A stretch of 12,866 nt of DNA, taken from the NCBI GenBank assembly GCA_036378295.1, contig DASUWS010000216.1, positions 1 through 12,866 on the forward strand, written 5' to 3'. Every line of letters starts with the position of its first letter. Within the stretch, counting starts at the first letter, position 1. Shown piece after piece: positions 1 to 6,687 of the stretch. The translations under genes were made by a program, and so were the position numbers. Origin of the DNA: DAHUXT01 sp036378295. Lineage in GTDB: Bacteria; Chloroflexota; Ktedonobacteria; Ktedonobacterales; JADMIN01. The notes beneath the pieces were generated by a model. That model saw only the letters and a list, made by a program, of their open reading frames with translations. It had not been told where the DNA came from and did not search any database.

Positions 1-9
1 GGACACGGG

Positions 10-219
10 CTACTCTGGAACCAGGGGCAAATCTTGCTCTCCAGCCGCGAGCTCATCGCGACAGGCGGGACACAGCCACTGATACTCTGCGGAATCGCTG
101 AGTGCATCCGCAGACACTACAGTGGCCTGGCTCGTGGGGATCGGCGTCCCGCAACGCGAGCACTGCACATAGTCGGCCTGACCAAGCTCCTTACGCAGCC
201 CAATTTCATCTTCCTGCAT
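10..219 (-). CDS. Small zinc-ribbon protein (four-cysteine), 69 aa
   Basis: Minus-strand ORF of 69 codons ending in TAG. Two CxxC pairs, C20-x2-C23 (CSRCG) and C50-x2-C53 (CPAC), separated by 26 residues, form a probable structural zinc ribbon. The N-terminal 19 residues are charged (MQEDEIGLRK...) and the C-terminus is acidic. I chose the ATG at 219 because AGGAGG lies 6 nt upstream, while the frame stays open to an ATG at 339 that has no ribosome-binding site and lies upstream of the predicted promoter. The layout (short polar head, then zinc ribbon) fits small zinc-finger regulators or partner-binding proteins, but the family is not recognised. It may be DNA-, RNA- or protein-binding. The gene is real with good confidence; its function is unknown. 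Confidence 0.72.
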   Translation of the reverse strand: MQEDEIGLRKELGQADYVQCSRCGTPIPTSQATVVSADALSDSAEYQWLCPACRDELAAGEQDLPLVPE

Positions 220-265
220 GGCCAACCTCCTCATGTTGCCGACGCACTCACTACCGCGCGCCAGC

Positions 266-294
266 ATTACAGCGGTTCGCATGTCGTGTATCAA
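266..294 (-). promoter_or_regulatory. Sigma70-type promoter for the zinc-ribbon gene
   Basis: On the minus strand, TTGATA (294-289) and TGTAAT (271-266) are separated by exactly 17 bp. Each hexamer has one mismatch to the sigma70/sigmaA consensus. Transcription would start near 259, leaving a leader of about 40 nt before the ATG at 219. This supports the shorter start of the gene. Confidence 0.5.
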
Positions 295-361
295 CCCTGC
301 CGACGGATAACCACTCATCCCAGGCAGGGCAGTCCTCATTATGGCACATCCGCATCACAGC

Positions 362-381
362 GGCAGCACAGGGGCAGCACA
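362..381. repeat. Two direct repeats of GGCAGCACA, 11-bp period
   Basis: GGCAGCACA occurs at 362-370 and again at 373-381, in the gap between the two minus-strand genes and upstream of the promoter at 266-294. The period is one helical turn, so an activator or repressor site is possible, but two copies of a 9-mer may also be chance. Confidence 0.3.
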
Positions 382-425
382 TAACACGCACCGTGAAGCC
401 GCATTTTTCAGCCGCCCGTTGCCTC

Positions 426-698
426 TCAGCCAGACGCGGACAAGGAGGCGAGTAAAGCCCGGGCGTATGCCTCTGGGACGGTCTGGCAGTCGAAGTAGGT
501 CATCTCGAACATGATGCGGTAGCGGCACTTCCAGCGCCGTGCCGCGGCGGGAGTCAGCCGGTAGAGCGTGTAGCCTTTCAGATGCCCTTCGAGCTCCAGT
601 CGCAGGCCAACCTCATCACGCGCTGTGATTCCACGCGCGCTGAGCGCGGCATCAATGTCATCGGGCAGCTGATCCGTAGCCGGCGGCATTTGTGTCAC
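426..698 (-). CDS. Hypothetical protein, 90 aa
   Basis: Minus-strand ORF starting at GTG (698-696), preceded by a purine-rich run, GGGGGAGGGG, ending 5 nt before the start, which makes this start convincing. The product is soluble-looking and mixed in charge, with no signal peptide or membrane segment. The middle part (about residues 40-72) is aromatic and basic (GYTLYRLTP, RRWKCRYRIMFEMTYFD), which suggests a small alpha/beta fold. Two single cysteines do not form an obvious metal site. I do not recognise the family. It is followed, 206 nt downstream on the same strand, by the zinc-ribbon gene, which appears to have its own promoter. The upstream side is shared with the divergent ROK gene. 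Confidence 0.6.
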   Translation of the reverse strand: MTQMPPATDQLPDDIDAALSARGITARDEVGLRLELEGHLKGYTLYRLTPAAARRWKCRYRIMFEMTYFDCQTVPEAYARALLASLSASG

Positions 699-718
699 GG
701 TGCCCCTCCCCCTATGAT
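690..718 (+). promoter_or_regulatory. Weak candidate promoter for the ROK-like gene
   Basis: TTGTGT (690-695) and TATGAT (713-718) are 17 bp apart. The -10 element is good and the -35 element matches only TTG. It overlaps the GTG start of the divergent 90-aa gene, and transcription would leave a leader of about 155 nt before the ROK ATG. The call is tentative. Confidence 0.25.
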
Positions 719-748
719 ATGCTGGGACATGCCCGGCTGTGGGTGCAG

Positions 749-764
749 AGGTTCGTAGGTTCGT
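749..764. repeat. Tandem 8-bp repeat AGGTTCGT x2
   Basis: AGGTTCGT is repeated head to tail at 749-756 and 757-764, inside the 180-bp gap between divergent genes. A small hairpin, GCGGC-AATC-GCCGC (789-802), lies just downstream. Both would be in the leader if the promoter at 690-718 is used. The role is unknown. Confidence 0.35.
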
Positions 765-878
765 ATTCCCCCTGGGATACTACCACCCGCGGCAATCGCC
801 GCTGAGCGCATGCTCCGATGAGTCTATCGAGGACTGATGCGGGCGATACCAGCGGAAAGATGGGCATGGAGGCTGGCA

Positions 879-1877
879 ATGGCACACACTTCGCAGAGCG
901 GTTCCCGTGTACCCATAAGGTATGGCATTGGGCTCGAAATCGCGGATGGTGGAATGCGCATGGTCGCGGCTCTCGCGGGCGAAGCGCGGATGCCCGCCCG
1001 GCGCTGGCGACGGCACCTGAGCGCGCCGCCACCTCCTGATGAGGCACTCGATACCCTGGATAACCTGATCGGCCAGGTCCTCCAAGAAGGCGCTGATGGC
1101 GCGTCGCGGCCCGATGCGCTGGGCATTGCGTTCTGGGGAGATAGTGACCCCACACGAGGGGTAACGCTTGGCAAGCCATACGCCGCTGCCTGGGACCACT
1201 TCCCACTGGCCGCACGGCTGGCGGGTCGCTGGCAGGCGGCGGTTTCGCTGCAATCAGCGGTGGCTGCGGCAGCATTCGCTGAGGCAACATCCGGCGCGGG
1301 ACAACATCACCGGGTCGTACTGTATCTGCACAGCGGCAGAACGATAGCCAGCGCGGTAATCGCTGGGGGCGAAATCGTATCAGGCGCGAGCGGACGTGCC
1401 GGGAAACTGGCGCATTGGCTCATCCAGCCGGAGGGTCCACGATGCGCGTGCGGCCAGCGGGGACATCTCGATCCCCTTGCCTCAGCGCAAGCAATCGTTC
1501 GGGCGACTATTGGGCTGGCTTCGGGATCAGATGAGAGCACAGCCGCGATGCTGCGTGTCTCTGGTGGCCGGGCGGAGGCGATGACTGTGCGCCAGGTGGT
1601 GCAACTTGCGCACGAGGGCGATCCCGCGGCACAGTCCGTGCTAGGAACCGCCTGGGATGCGCTGGCACTGGCGCTGGCTAATCTGGTCGCCGCGCTCGAT
1701 CCAGATATCATCGTCATCGGGGGGCCGCCAGCGGAGGCAGGCGATGGATTCATTGGCCCGCTGCGCGAGCGGCTCACTCTATTGTGCGGCTCATGGCGGC
1801 CTGCGCCACCTGTCGTGCCGGGCACGCTTGAGCCACGCGCAGCGCTGGCGGGAGCCTGCCTGCTGGCTCGCGCGTGA
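879..1877 (+). CDS. ROK-family protein, probably catalytically inactive, 332 aa
   Basis: Belongs to the ROK (repressor, ORF, kinase) sugar-kinase superfamily. The C-terminal half keeps the fold hallmarks: GxxGxAGKLAHW (about 172-180), the zinc-type motif CACGQRGH (189-196) and DPDIIVIGG (274-282). The N-terminal phosphate loop, normally D-x-G-G-T, is degenerate (GIGLEIADGG). The catalytic motif N-D-A-N is replaced in LQSAVAAAAFAE, so the Asp becomes A127 and the Asn becomes S126. The third zinc Cys is His196. Sugar phosphorylation is therefore unlikely. No N-terminal helix-turn-helix is present, so it is not a classical NagC/Mlc repressor either. It may be a sugar sensor or scaffold (inference). 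Start chosen at 879 because GGAGG sits 6 nt upstream; the ATG at 837 has no such site. The next gene, 226 bp downstream, is also a pseudoenzyme. Confidence 0.8.
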   Translation: MAHTSQSGSRVPIRYGIGLEIADGGMRMVAALAGEARMPARRWRRHLSAPPPPDEALDTLDNLIGQVLQEGADGASRPDALGIAFWGDSDPTRGVTLGKPYAAAWDHFPLAARLAGRWQAAVSLQSAVAAAAFAEATSGAGQHHRVVLYLHSGRTIASAVIAGGEIVSGASGRAGKLAHWLIQPEGPRCACGQRGHLDPLASAQAIVRATIGLASGSDESTAAMLRVSGGRAEAMTVRQVVQLAHEGDPAAQSVLGTAWDALALALANLVAALDPDIIVIGGPPAEAGDGFIGPLRERLTLLCGSWRPAPPVVPGTLEPRAALAGACLLARA

Positions 1878-2103
1878 CCGCCTCCGGGCTGATGGGAAGT
1901 AGAGGCACCAGCAGGGGGCCGGGGAGAATCCTAAGTCCTATTTTGCAGGGGGAATGCTAGCCGGTTGTGGGCAGACGTGCCATAATCGTTACTACACAGG
2001 CCAGGGAGCAGAGGCTGATCCCCACTGATTGATACACGCTGCACTAGAATGACAAACGCTCATAGAGGCTCAATGAGCTAGCCAGTGGACAGGGAAGGAT
2101 GAT

Positions 2104-3315
2104 GTGGCAGGCAAGGTAACAACAGGGCCAGATATACCACTGACCGGGCGGCAGCTCTCGCGCCGCTATTCGCTCAACGACGAGATGGCGCCCGGTGCGC
2201 TCTGCCGGATTATCCGTGGCGATGATCTGGTGCTGCGGCGGCCAGTGGTGGTCAAGGCGATTCCACCCGCCCAGGTAGAGATCTATCGAGAAGCTCTGCG
2301 GGCTACCAGCGGCCTGACGCATCCAGCGGCGGTCGCCCTCTACGATGCCATCGACGAGGATGGGTGGCTGCTGCTCGTGCAGGAAGCGGTGCCCGGCCAG
2401 GCGCTCTCGCGCTATCTGCGCCAGGGCGTGCCGAGCGAGCGCGCAGTCAACCTGGCGATACAACTGGCACAGGCACTCGCCTACGCCCATCACCGCGACA
2501 TCATACATGGCGACCTGACGCCATCAGCCGTGTTGGTAGACCGCCAGGCAGCCGTTCGCATCAACAATTTCGGGCTGCCGCCCGATCTCGATTACTTCCT
2601 CACGGAGGGTGGCGCCGAGGTGCAGGGGTTGATTGCCGAAGGGACGCCCTACAGCGATGTGCTGGCGCTGGGGTTGCTGCTGCGGCAGATGCTCAGCAAC
2701 GGCGAACTGGCAGGAACCAATCCTGGCGAGCGCCAGGTACGGTCCGATGTGCCGGACGACCTGGCCCGTCTGGTCGCCCGCTGCACGACGCCGGGAGCCA
2801 GCGACGCGATGACCGAGGCCGCATCGCTGACGTTCGCCCTCGAAGAAATCGCGGCTCAGTTAGCAACAACCAGACAATCGCTCTCATCCGATACTCCAGC
2901 GGCGCTACGGGCCGCGCGCGCCGCCGTGGCAGATCAGGCAACCTGGGCAAGCGAACCAACCGTGGAGCAGCCTCAGATTCCGGTTCCGGAGATCCCGCTC
3001 GAACGGGGCACCCATGAGGTCGGCTCCCGGTTCACCAAGATCACCCACCCCGGCCACTCAGATGGCGCCACCACGCGCCCATCAGACGAAGAGGCGCTTG
3101 CCGTGCCTCCTCGTCTGCGCCTGCCCACCCGGCCATTGCCCGAGCCGATGGCGTATTCACAGCCCGGCATAGGCAGCGAGCGCGCCCGGAGGATGGCCGC
3201 TGGTGGGGGAGCGCGTGGTATCGCGCTCGGAGGCGTTCTGATTATCGGCATGGTACTCTTTATCATCTTTTTTCTGCTCGGCTTTCTGGGGCCGTTCGCG
3301 CTCGGCGGACACTGA
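2104..3315 (+). CDS. Ser/Thr protein kinase-like pseudokinase with C-terminal membrane anchor, 403 aa
   Basis: Residues about 22-255 form a eukaryotic-like kinase domain. The VAIK lysine is kept (VVVKAI, K51), a candidate helix-C Glu is E63, and the catalytic loop reads HGDLTPSAVLV with D137 kept. The metal-binding Asn of the loop is A142, the loop Lys is T139 and the DFG motif is NFG (N155). The glycine-rich loop has a single Gly. Losing both Mg-coordinating residues points to a pseudokinase that may bind nucleotide or partners without phosphotransfer. Residues 256-370 are Pro/Thr/Ala-rich and probably disordered. Residues about 375-397 are a strongly hydrophobic transmembrane helix followed by a six-residue tail, so the kinase-like domain should face the cytoplasm. 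The start is GTG at 2104 with AGGGAAGG ending 5 nt upstream. The HIT gene follows after 61 bp, probably in the same transcript. Confidence 0.82.
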   Translation: MAGKVTTGPDIPLTGRQLSRRYSLNDEMAPGALCRIIRGDDLVLRRPVVVKAIPPAQVEIYREALRATSGLTHPAAVALYDAIDEDGWLLLVQEAVPGQALSRYLRQGVPSERAVNLAIQLAQALAYAHHRDIIHGDLTPSAVLVDRQAAVRINNFGLPPDLDYFLTEGGAEVQGLIAEGTPYSDVLALGLLLRQMLSNGELAGTNPGERQVRSDVPDDLARLVARCTTPGASDAMTEAASLTFALEEIAAQLATTRQSLSSDTPAALRAARAAVADQATWASEPTVEQPQIPVPEIPLERGTHEVGSRFTKITHPGHSDGATTRPSDEEALAVPPRLRLPTRPLPEPMAYSQPGIGSERARRMAAGGGARGIALGGVLIIGMVLFIIFFLLGFLGPFALGGH

Positions 3316-3376
3316 TCATTCCAGCGGCGTCATGGTTCCGGCCCACTGGCATGCGAGATAGAGGAGGAATTTCGCT

Positions 3377-3859
3377 ATGGAACATCTGTGGGCGCCCTGG
3401 CGCATGGCCTATATCAACGCGGATGACGAGAAAGAGCAGGGATGTATCTTTTGCGTCAAGCCCCAGCAGGACCGCGACGAGGAGAATCTGGTACTCTATC
3501 GTGGTGAGCGCTGCTTCGTGCTGATGAACCTGTTTCCGTACAACAACGGCCATCTGATGATCGCGCCATACGCGCATGTCCCCGACATCGAGCATCTCGA
3601 CGCCGAGACACTGACCGAGATGATGCTCACTGCCCAGAAGTCGCTAGCCGCGCTCCGGGCAGCGATGCGCCCGAATGGCTTCAACATGGGGATCAATCAG
3701 GGTACCGTGGCGGGGGCGGGTATCGCGGACCACGTGCATTTGCATGTCGTGCCGCGCTGGAATGGCGATACCAACTTTATGCCAGTGCTGGCCGATACCA
3801 AGGTGATGCCCGACTTTCTACAGAATACCTATCGCCAGCTCAAGCCCTATTTCTCCTGA
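3377..3859 (+). CDS. HIT-domain nucleotide hydrolase/phosphorylase, 160 aa
   Basis: A complete HIT-family protein. The histidine triad is H119-V-H121-L-H123-V-V within ADHVHLHVVPRW, where the middle His is the nucleophile that forms the nucleotidyl intermediate. A CxxC pair at C23/C26 (GCIFC) fits the zinc site seen in many bacterial HIT proteins. The opening MEHLWAPWRMAYI is typical of the diadenosine tetraphosphate phosphorylase-like HIT subgroup, so the likely substrates are Ap4A or related dinucleotides or adenylated compounds in the cytoplasm. Exact substrate cannot be read from sequence. The length (160) is normal. The start is secure: AGGAGG at 3362-3367, 9 nt before the ATG. It sits 61 bp after the pseudokinase and about 100 bp before a small membrane-protein gene. 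Confidence 0.92.
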   Translation: MEHLWAPWRMAYINADDEKEQGCIFCVKPQQDRDEENLVLYRGERCFVLMNLFPYNNGHLMIAPYAHVPDIEHLDAETLTEMMLTAQKSLAALRAAMRPNGFNMGINQGTVAGAGIADHVHLHVVPRWNGDTNFMPVLADTKVMPDFLQNTYRQLKPYFS

Positions 3860-3890
3860 GAACGGGCAACAAGCGCGTGCGCCCGCGTTG

Positions 3891-3896
3891 TATAAT
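3891..3896 (+). promoter_or_regulatory. Candidate -10 box (TATAAT) upstream of the small membrane-protein gene
   Basis: A perfect TATAAT lies in the 97-bp gap after the HIT stop codon. No convincing -35 hexamer exists 16-18 bp upstream (the sequence there is AACAAG), and the TG extension is out of register by one base, so the promoter may be weak or activator-dependent. Transcription would start near 3903, 7 bp before the palindrome at 3910-3925. Confidence 0.4.
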
Positions 3897-3909
3897 GAGG
3901 AGAACGGTG

Positions 3910-3925
3910 GTAGGTCGCGACCTAC
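3910..3925. promoter_or_regulatory. Perfect 16-bp palindrome, candidate operator
   Basis: GTAGGTCGCGACCTAC is fully self-complementary with no spacer. It begins about 14 bp downstream of the TATAAT box and ends 15 bp before the AGGAGAGG ribosome-binding site of the 48-aa gene. This is a good place for a dimeric repressor. Because there is no loop, a DNA-level operator is more plausible than an RNA hairpin. Confidence 0.5.
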
Positions 3926-3956
3926 GGCGATGAACTATGCAGGAGAGGACCTGGGA

Positions 3957-4103
3957 ATGGATCAGCAGGGGCGGATTCGCCTGAGCACAATGGAGATCGT
4001 GTTGATCGCGACAATGCTCGGCACGTTACTGCTTGGATTACTCCAGGCATTTGTCGAGGAGCGATCACGTCGCGCCCGCATTGAGGACAACAACCAGCAT
4101 TAA
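3957..4103 (+). CDS. Small single-pass membrane protein, 48 aa
   Basis: The product is a short N-terminal polar stretch (MDQQGRIRLSTME), one hydrophobic helix (about residues 13-30, IVLIATMLGTLLLGLLQ) and a highly charged C-terminal tail (EERSRRARIEDNNQH). The positive charge after the helix suggests N-out/C-in topology (inference). The ATG at 3957 is chosen because AGGAGAGG (3941-3948) lies 8 nt upstream. In-frame starts at 3888 (TTG) and 3930 (ATG) lack ribosome-binding sites, and the first overlaps the TATAAT box. It lies between HIT and prfA, has its own candidate -10 box and palindrome, and is followed by a large hairpin. No family is recognised; it could be a regulatory peptide of a membrane complex. 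Confidence 0.6.
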   Translation: MDQQGRIRLSTMEIVLIATMLGTLLLGLLQAFVEERSRRARIEDNNQH

Positions 4104-4117
4104 CGCCTGCCCCATGA

Positions 4118-4165
4118 ACGCCCCGTTCCCCTGCCCAGCAACCTGGGAGGCGCAGGACGGGGCGT
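4118..4165 (+). terminator. Long interrupted hairpin after the small membrane-protein gene
   Basis: Three nested stems stack into one hairpin: ACGCCCCGT (4118-4126) with ACGGGGCGT (4157-4165), CCTGC (4130-4134) with GCAGG (4152-4156), and CCCAG (4134-4138) with CTGGG (4143-4147) around a CAAC loop. Position 4134 can serve only one of the two inner stems. There is no T-tract directly after it, so it is either a weak or factor-assisted terminator, or an RNA-processing or stability element between the 48-aa gene and prfA. Confidence 0.4.
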
Positions 4166-4264
4166 CTGCCTGCCCGCTCCATACCCACACCGGAATGCGG
4201 GCAGCCTGATTTTGTGATCGCAACGATCAAGCTACGCTACATTCTTCTCAGGAGAACTCTTCCG

Positions 4265-5374
4265 ATGAATATGAATATCGAACGCAAGCTCAAAGCGCTC
4301 GAACAGCGCTATGAAGAGCTTCAGACGATCATGGCCAGCCCTGAAACGGCCAGCGACCCCGGGCTGCTGCAACGCTACGGACGCGAATATGCCAGCATCA
4401 CGGACGTAGTGGAAAAATATGGCGCGCTCCGTCAGGTGCGGAAGCAGCTCAGCGAGACCGAGGCAATGCTCGGCGACGGCCTCGACGACGAGATGCGGGC
4501 GCTGGCCTATGAGGAGATGGAGCAGCTACGCGCCCGCGAGGCGGAGCTAGCCACCGAAGTGCAGGTTGCGCTGCTCCCACGCGACATCATGGACGACCGC
4601 AACGCCATCGTCACGATCCAGGCGGGCGCTGGTGGCGATGAGGCGGGACTCTTCGCCGCCGATCTCTTCCGCATGTATCTGCGTTATGCCGACTCCAAGC
4701 GCTGGAACGTCGAGGTCATGGACGAGAATGAGAGCGGCATCGGCGGCTACAAAGAAGTCGTCTTCGAAGTGCGGGGCAAGGGCGCGTATGCGCGCATGAA
4801 GTACGAGGGCGGCACCCATCGTGTCCAGCGCGTGCCCGCGACCGAGTCGCAAGGGCGCATCCACACCTCGACGGCGAAAGTCATCGTGCTGCCAGAGGCC
4901 GAAGAGATCGAGGTGGAAATTCGTCCTGAAGATATCCGGGTGGATGTCTACCGCTCAACGGGCCACGGAGGCCAGAGCGTCAACACCACCGACTCGGCGG
5001 TGCGCATCACGCACCTGCCAACCGGACTGGTGGTCACCTGCCAGGATGAGAAATCGCAGCTCAAGAACAAAGCGAAGGCACTGGGCGTGCTCCGCTCGCG
5101 GCTCTGGGATCTGGAGCAGCAGAAGCGCGACACCGAGTTGGGCGCGGCCCGTCGCTCGCAGGTGCAGACGGGCGACCGGAGCGAGAAGATCCGCACCTAT
5201 AATTTCCCACAGGACCGTATCACCGATCACCGCATCAACATGACGCTGCACAACTTGCCGCGGATTCTGGGGGGTGATCTCGATCCGTTGATCGATGCGC
5301 TGATCGCGTCTGATCAGGCAGAGAAACTGGCCGCGATGACTGACGAGCCCGAAGGTGACAATCACAAGAAGTAG
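4265..5374 (+). CDS. prfA: Peptide chain release factor 1 (RF1), 369 aa
   Basis: RF1 recognises UAA and UAG stop codons in the ribosomal A site and triggers hydrolysis of peptidyl-tRNA. The hydrolysis motif is present as STGHGGQSVN, with GGQ at 235-237; its Gln is the residue methylated in other bacteria. The anticodon-like PxT motif of RF1 is PAT at 191-193 (RVPATESQGR), which separates it from RF2 (SPF). The conserved GAGGDEAGLFA (121-131) is also seen. The N-terminal ~100 residues are the helical domain 1. The length matches the family. The start is the ATG at 4265 with AGGAGA 9 nt upstream; the GTG at 4214 is unsupported. No prmC methyltransferase gene follows, although this is the common neighbour. 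Instead an aminotransferase gene begins 44 bp later. Confidence 0.97.
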   Translation: MNMNIERKLKALEQRYEELQTIMASPETASDPGLLQRYGREYASITDVVEKYGALRQVRKQLSETEAMLGDGLDDEMRALAYEEMEQLRAREAELATEVQVALLPRDIMDDRNAIVTIQAGAGGDEAGLFAADLFRMYLRYADSKRWNVEVMDENESGIGGYKEVVFEVRGKGAYARMKYEGGTHRVQRVPATESQGRIHTSTAKVIVLPEAEEIEVEIRPEDIRVDVYRSTGHGGQSVNTTDSAVRITHLPTGLVVTCQDEKSQLKNKAKALGVLRSRLWDLEQQKRDTELGAARRSQVQTGDRSEKIRTYNFPQDRITDHRINMTLHNLPRILGGDLDPLIDALIASDQAEKLAAMTDEPEGDNHKK

Positions 5375-5418
5375 GCTGGCGCAAGAACAGCAATCAATTG
5401 TGCAAAGGAGCAACAAGC

Positions 5419-6648
5419 ATGGCCGAAGCGACGACCGCGATAGCAGCCTCAGGAACCGCGTTTGCCCCGGTATCTCCACCAGAACGTCTGCTGATGGGAC
5501 CAGGGCCAAGCAATCCGCATCCAGAAGTGCTGCGGGCCGCTGCGGCTCCAGTGCTCGGTCATCTCGACCCCGCCTATCTGACTATCCTGGGTGAGACTGC
5601 CGAGATGCTCCGCCAGGTCTTCGCCACGCGCAATGCTCTTACCCTCGCCGTGCCCGGCACAGGATTCTCAGGCATGGAGGCGTCGCTCTGCAACCTGCTG
5701 GAGCCAGGTGACACGCTGCTGGTTGGTGCCGCGGGCTACTTCGGCACGAAGATGGCAGAGATCGGCACACGCTGCGGCGCGCGTGTGGCGACCGTCGCGG
5801 GCGAATGGGGCAAGCCGATCTCCGCCGATGCGCTCCGCTCCACCGCGCGAGACCTGGGCCGGGTAAAAGTCATCGCGGTCGTCCTGGCGGAAACCTCAAC
5901 CGGCGTTCGGCAACCACTCGAAGACATCTCCACGCTCGCCCATGAGATCGGCGCGCTGTTCGTCGTAGATGCGGTCACAGCGCTCGGGGGTATGCCCGTC
6001 CCAGTGGATGAGCTCGAGTTGGACGCGGTCTATAGCTGCACGCAAAAATGTCTGGGCGCGCTGCCCGGTCTCGCGCCGGTAACCCTCAGCGCACGCGCCG
6101 TGCGAGCCATTGAGAGCCGCCAACAACCCGTGCAGAGCTGGTATCTCGATCTGCTGGCGCTGCAGCGCTACTGGAATCCGCCGCATAACTACCACCACAC
6201 CTCGAATGTCTCGCTGATCTACGCCCTCCATACCGCTCTGCGCCTGGCGCTTGCTGAAGGGCTGGAGGCACGCTATGCGCGGCACACGCTCAACGGGGCG
6301 GCGCTGCGAGCGGGAGCGGCAGCGCTGGGGATGGCGCCCCTGGCCGACCCAGAACATCAATTGCCGATGGTGGCGGCGCTGCGCATCCCGGAGGTAGTCA
6401 GTGATGTCGCTGGTTTCAGGCGGGCGCTGCTTGTGGAGGATGGCATCGAGATCGGCGGTGGCCTGGGTGATTATGCCAGCTCGGTATGGCGCATCGGCGT
6501 GATGGGCTACAACGCCGAGGAGCGTAACATCCTGCATCTGCTGGGCGCGTTCGAGCGGCTGCTGCCATACTTCGGCCACGCGATCACACCTGGCGCGGGC
6601 GTTGCCGCCGCGCGGGCCATCTACGCGGGCCAACCATCAGTCGCGTAA
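5419..6648 (+). CDS. Class V aminotransferase, alanine-glyoxylate/serine-pyruvate type, 409 aa
   Basis: A PLP-dependent fold-type I enzyme of the alanine-glyoxylate / serine-pyruvate aminotransferase group. The Schiff-base lysine is K210 in CTQKCLGALPGLAPV, matching the family signature SxQKxLGxxPGLAP. The cofactor-ring Asp is D184 (FVVDAVTALGG), and the phosphate-binding region is VPGTGFSGMEA (78-88). The N-terminal LLMGPGPSNPHPEVL and the later YHHTSN box (family YHHTxP) are also characteristic. It should interconvert glyoxylate or pyruvate with glycine, alanine or serine in the cytoplasm; the preferred pair cannot be read directly. The length is usual. Start at 5419 with AAAGGAG 8 nt upstream; the TTG at 5398 is not supported. 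It lies 44 bp after prfA and 39 bp before the HAD gene, so co-transcription is likely. Confidence 0.93.
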   Translation: MAEATTAIAASGTAFAPVSPPERLLMGPGPSNPHPEVLRAAAAPVLGHLDPAYLTILGETAEMLRQVFATRNALTLAVPGTGFSGMEASLCNLLEPGDTLLVGAAGYFGTKMAEIGTRCGARVATVAGEWGKPISADALRSTARDLGRVKVIAVVLAETSTGVRQPLEDISTLAHEIGALFVVDAVTALGGMPVPVDELELDAVYSCTQKCLGALPGLAPVTLSARAVRAIESRQQPVQSWYLDLLALQRYWNPPHNYHHTSNVSLIYALHTALRLALAEGLEARYARHTLNGAALRAGAAALGMAPLADPEHQLPMVAALRIPEVVSDVAGFRRALLVEDGIEIGGGLGDYASSVWRIGVMGYNAEERNILHLLGAFERLLPYFGHAITPGAGVAAARAIYAGQPSVA

Positions 6649-6687
6649 CCTTGTCGTGATAGTCGCAGGTCCATAGGAGATGTCACT

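Noticed and set aside
220..339. N-terminal extension of the zinc-ribbon protein to ATG 339
   Set aside because: It lies upstream of the promoter at 266-294 and lacks a ribosome-binding site; AGGAGG marks the ATG at 219.
712..1290. 192-codon minus-strand ORF over the ROK gene start
   Set aside because: Composition is Arg/Pro-rich shadow sequence without ribosome-binding site, and it collides with the supported ROK frame.
2029..2050. TTGATA and TAGAAT upstream of the pseudokinase as a promoter
   Set aside because: Only 10 bp separate them, too short for a sigma70 promoter, and neither finds a partner at 16-18 bp.
4215..4229. TGATCG-CAA-CGATCA hairpin upstream of prfA as a regulator
   Set aside because: A short stem with a three-base loop, no T-tract and no overlap with the ribosome-binding site; not distinguishable from chance.
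5896..6633. 245-codon minus-strand ORF inside the aminotransferase gene
   Set aside because: Shadow of a GC-rich coding sequence; no ribosome-binding site, no recognisable motif, and the opposite strand encodes a clear enzyme.
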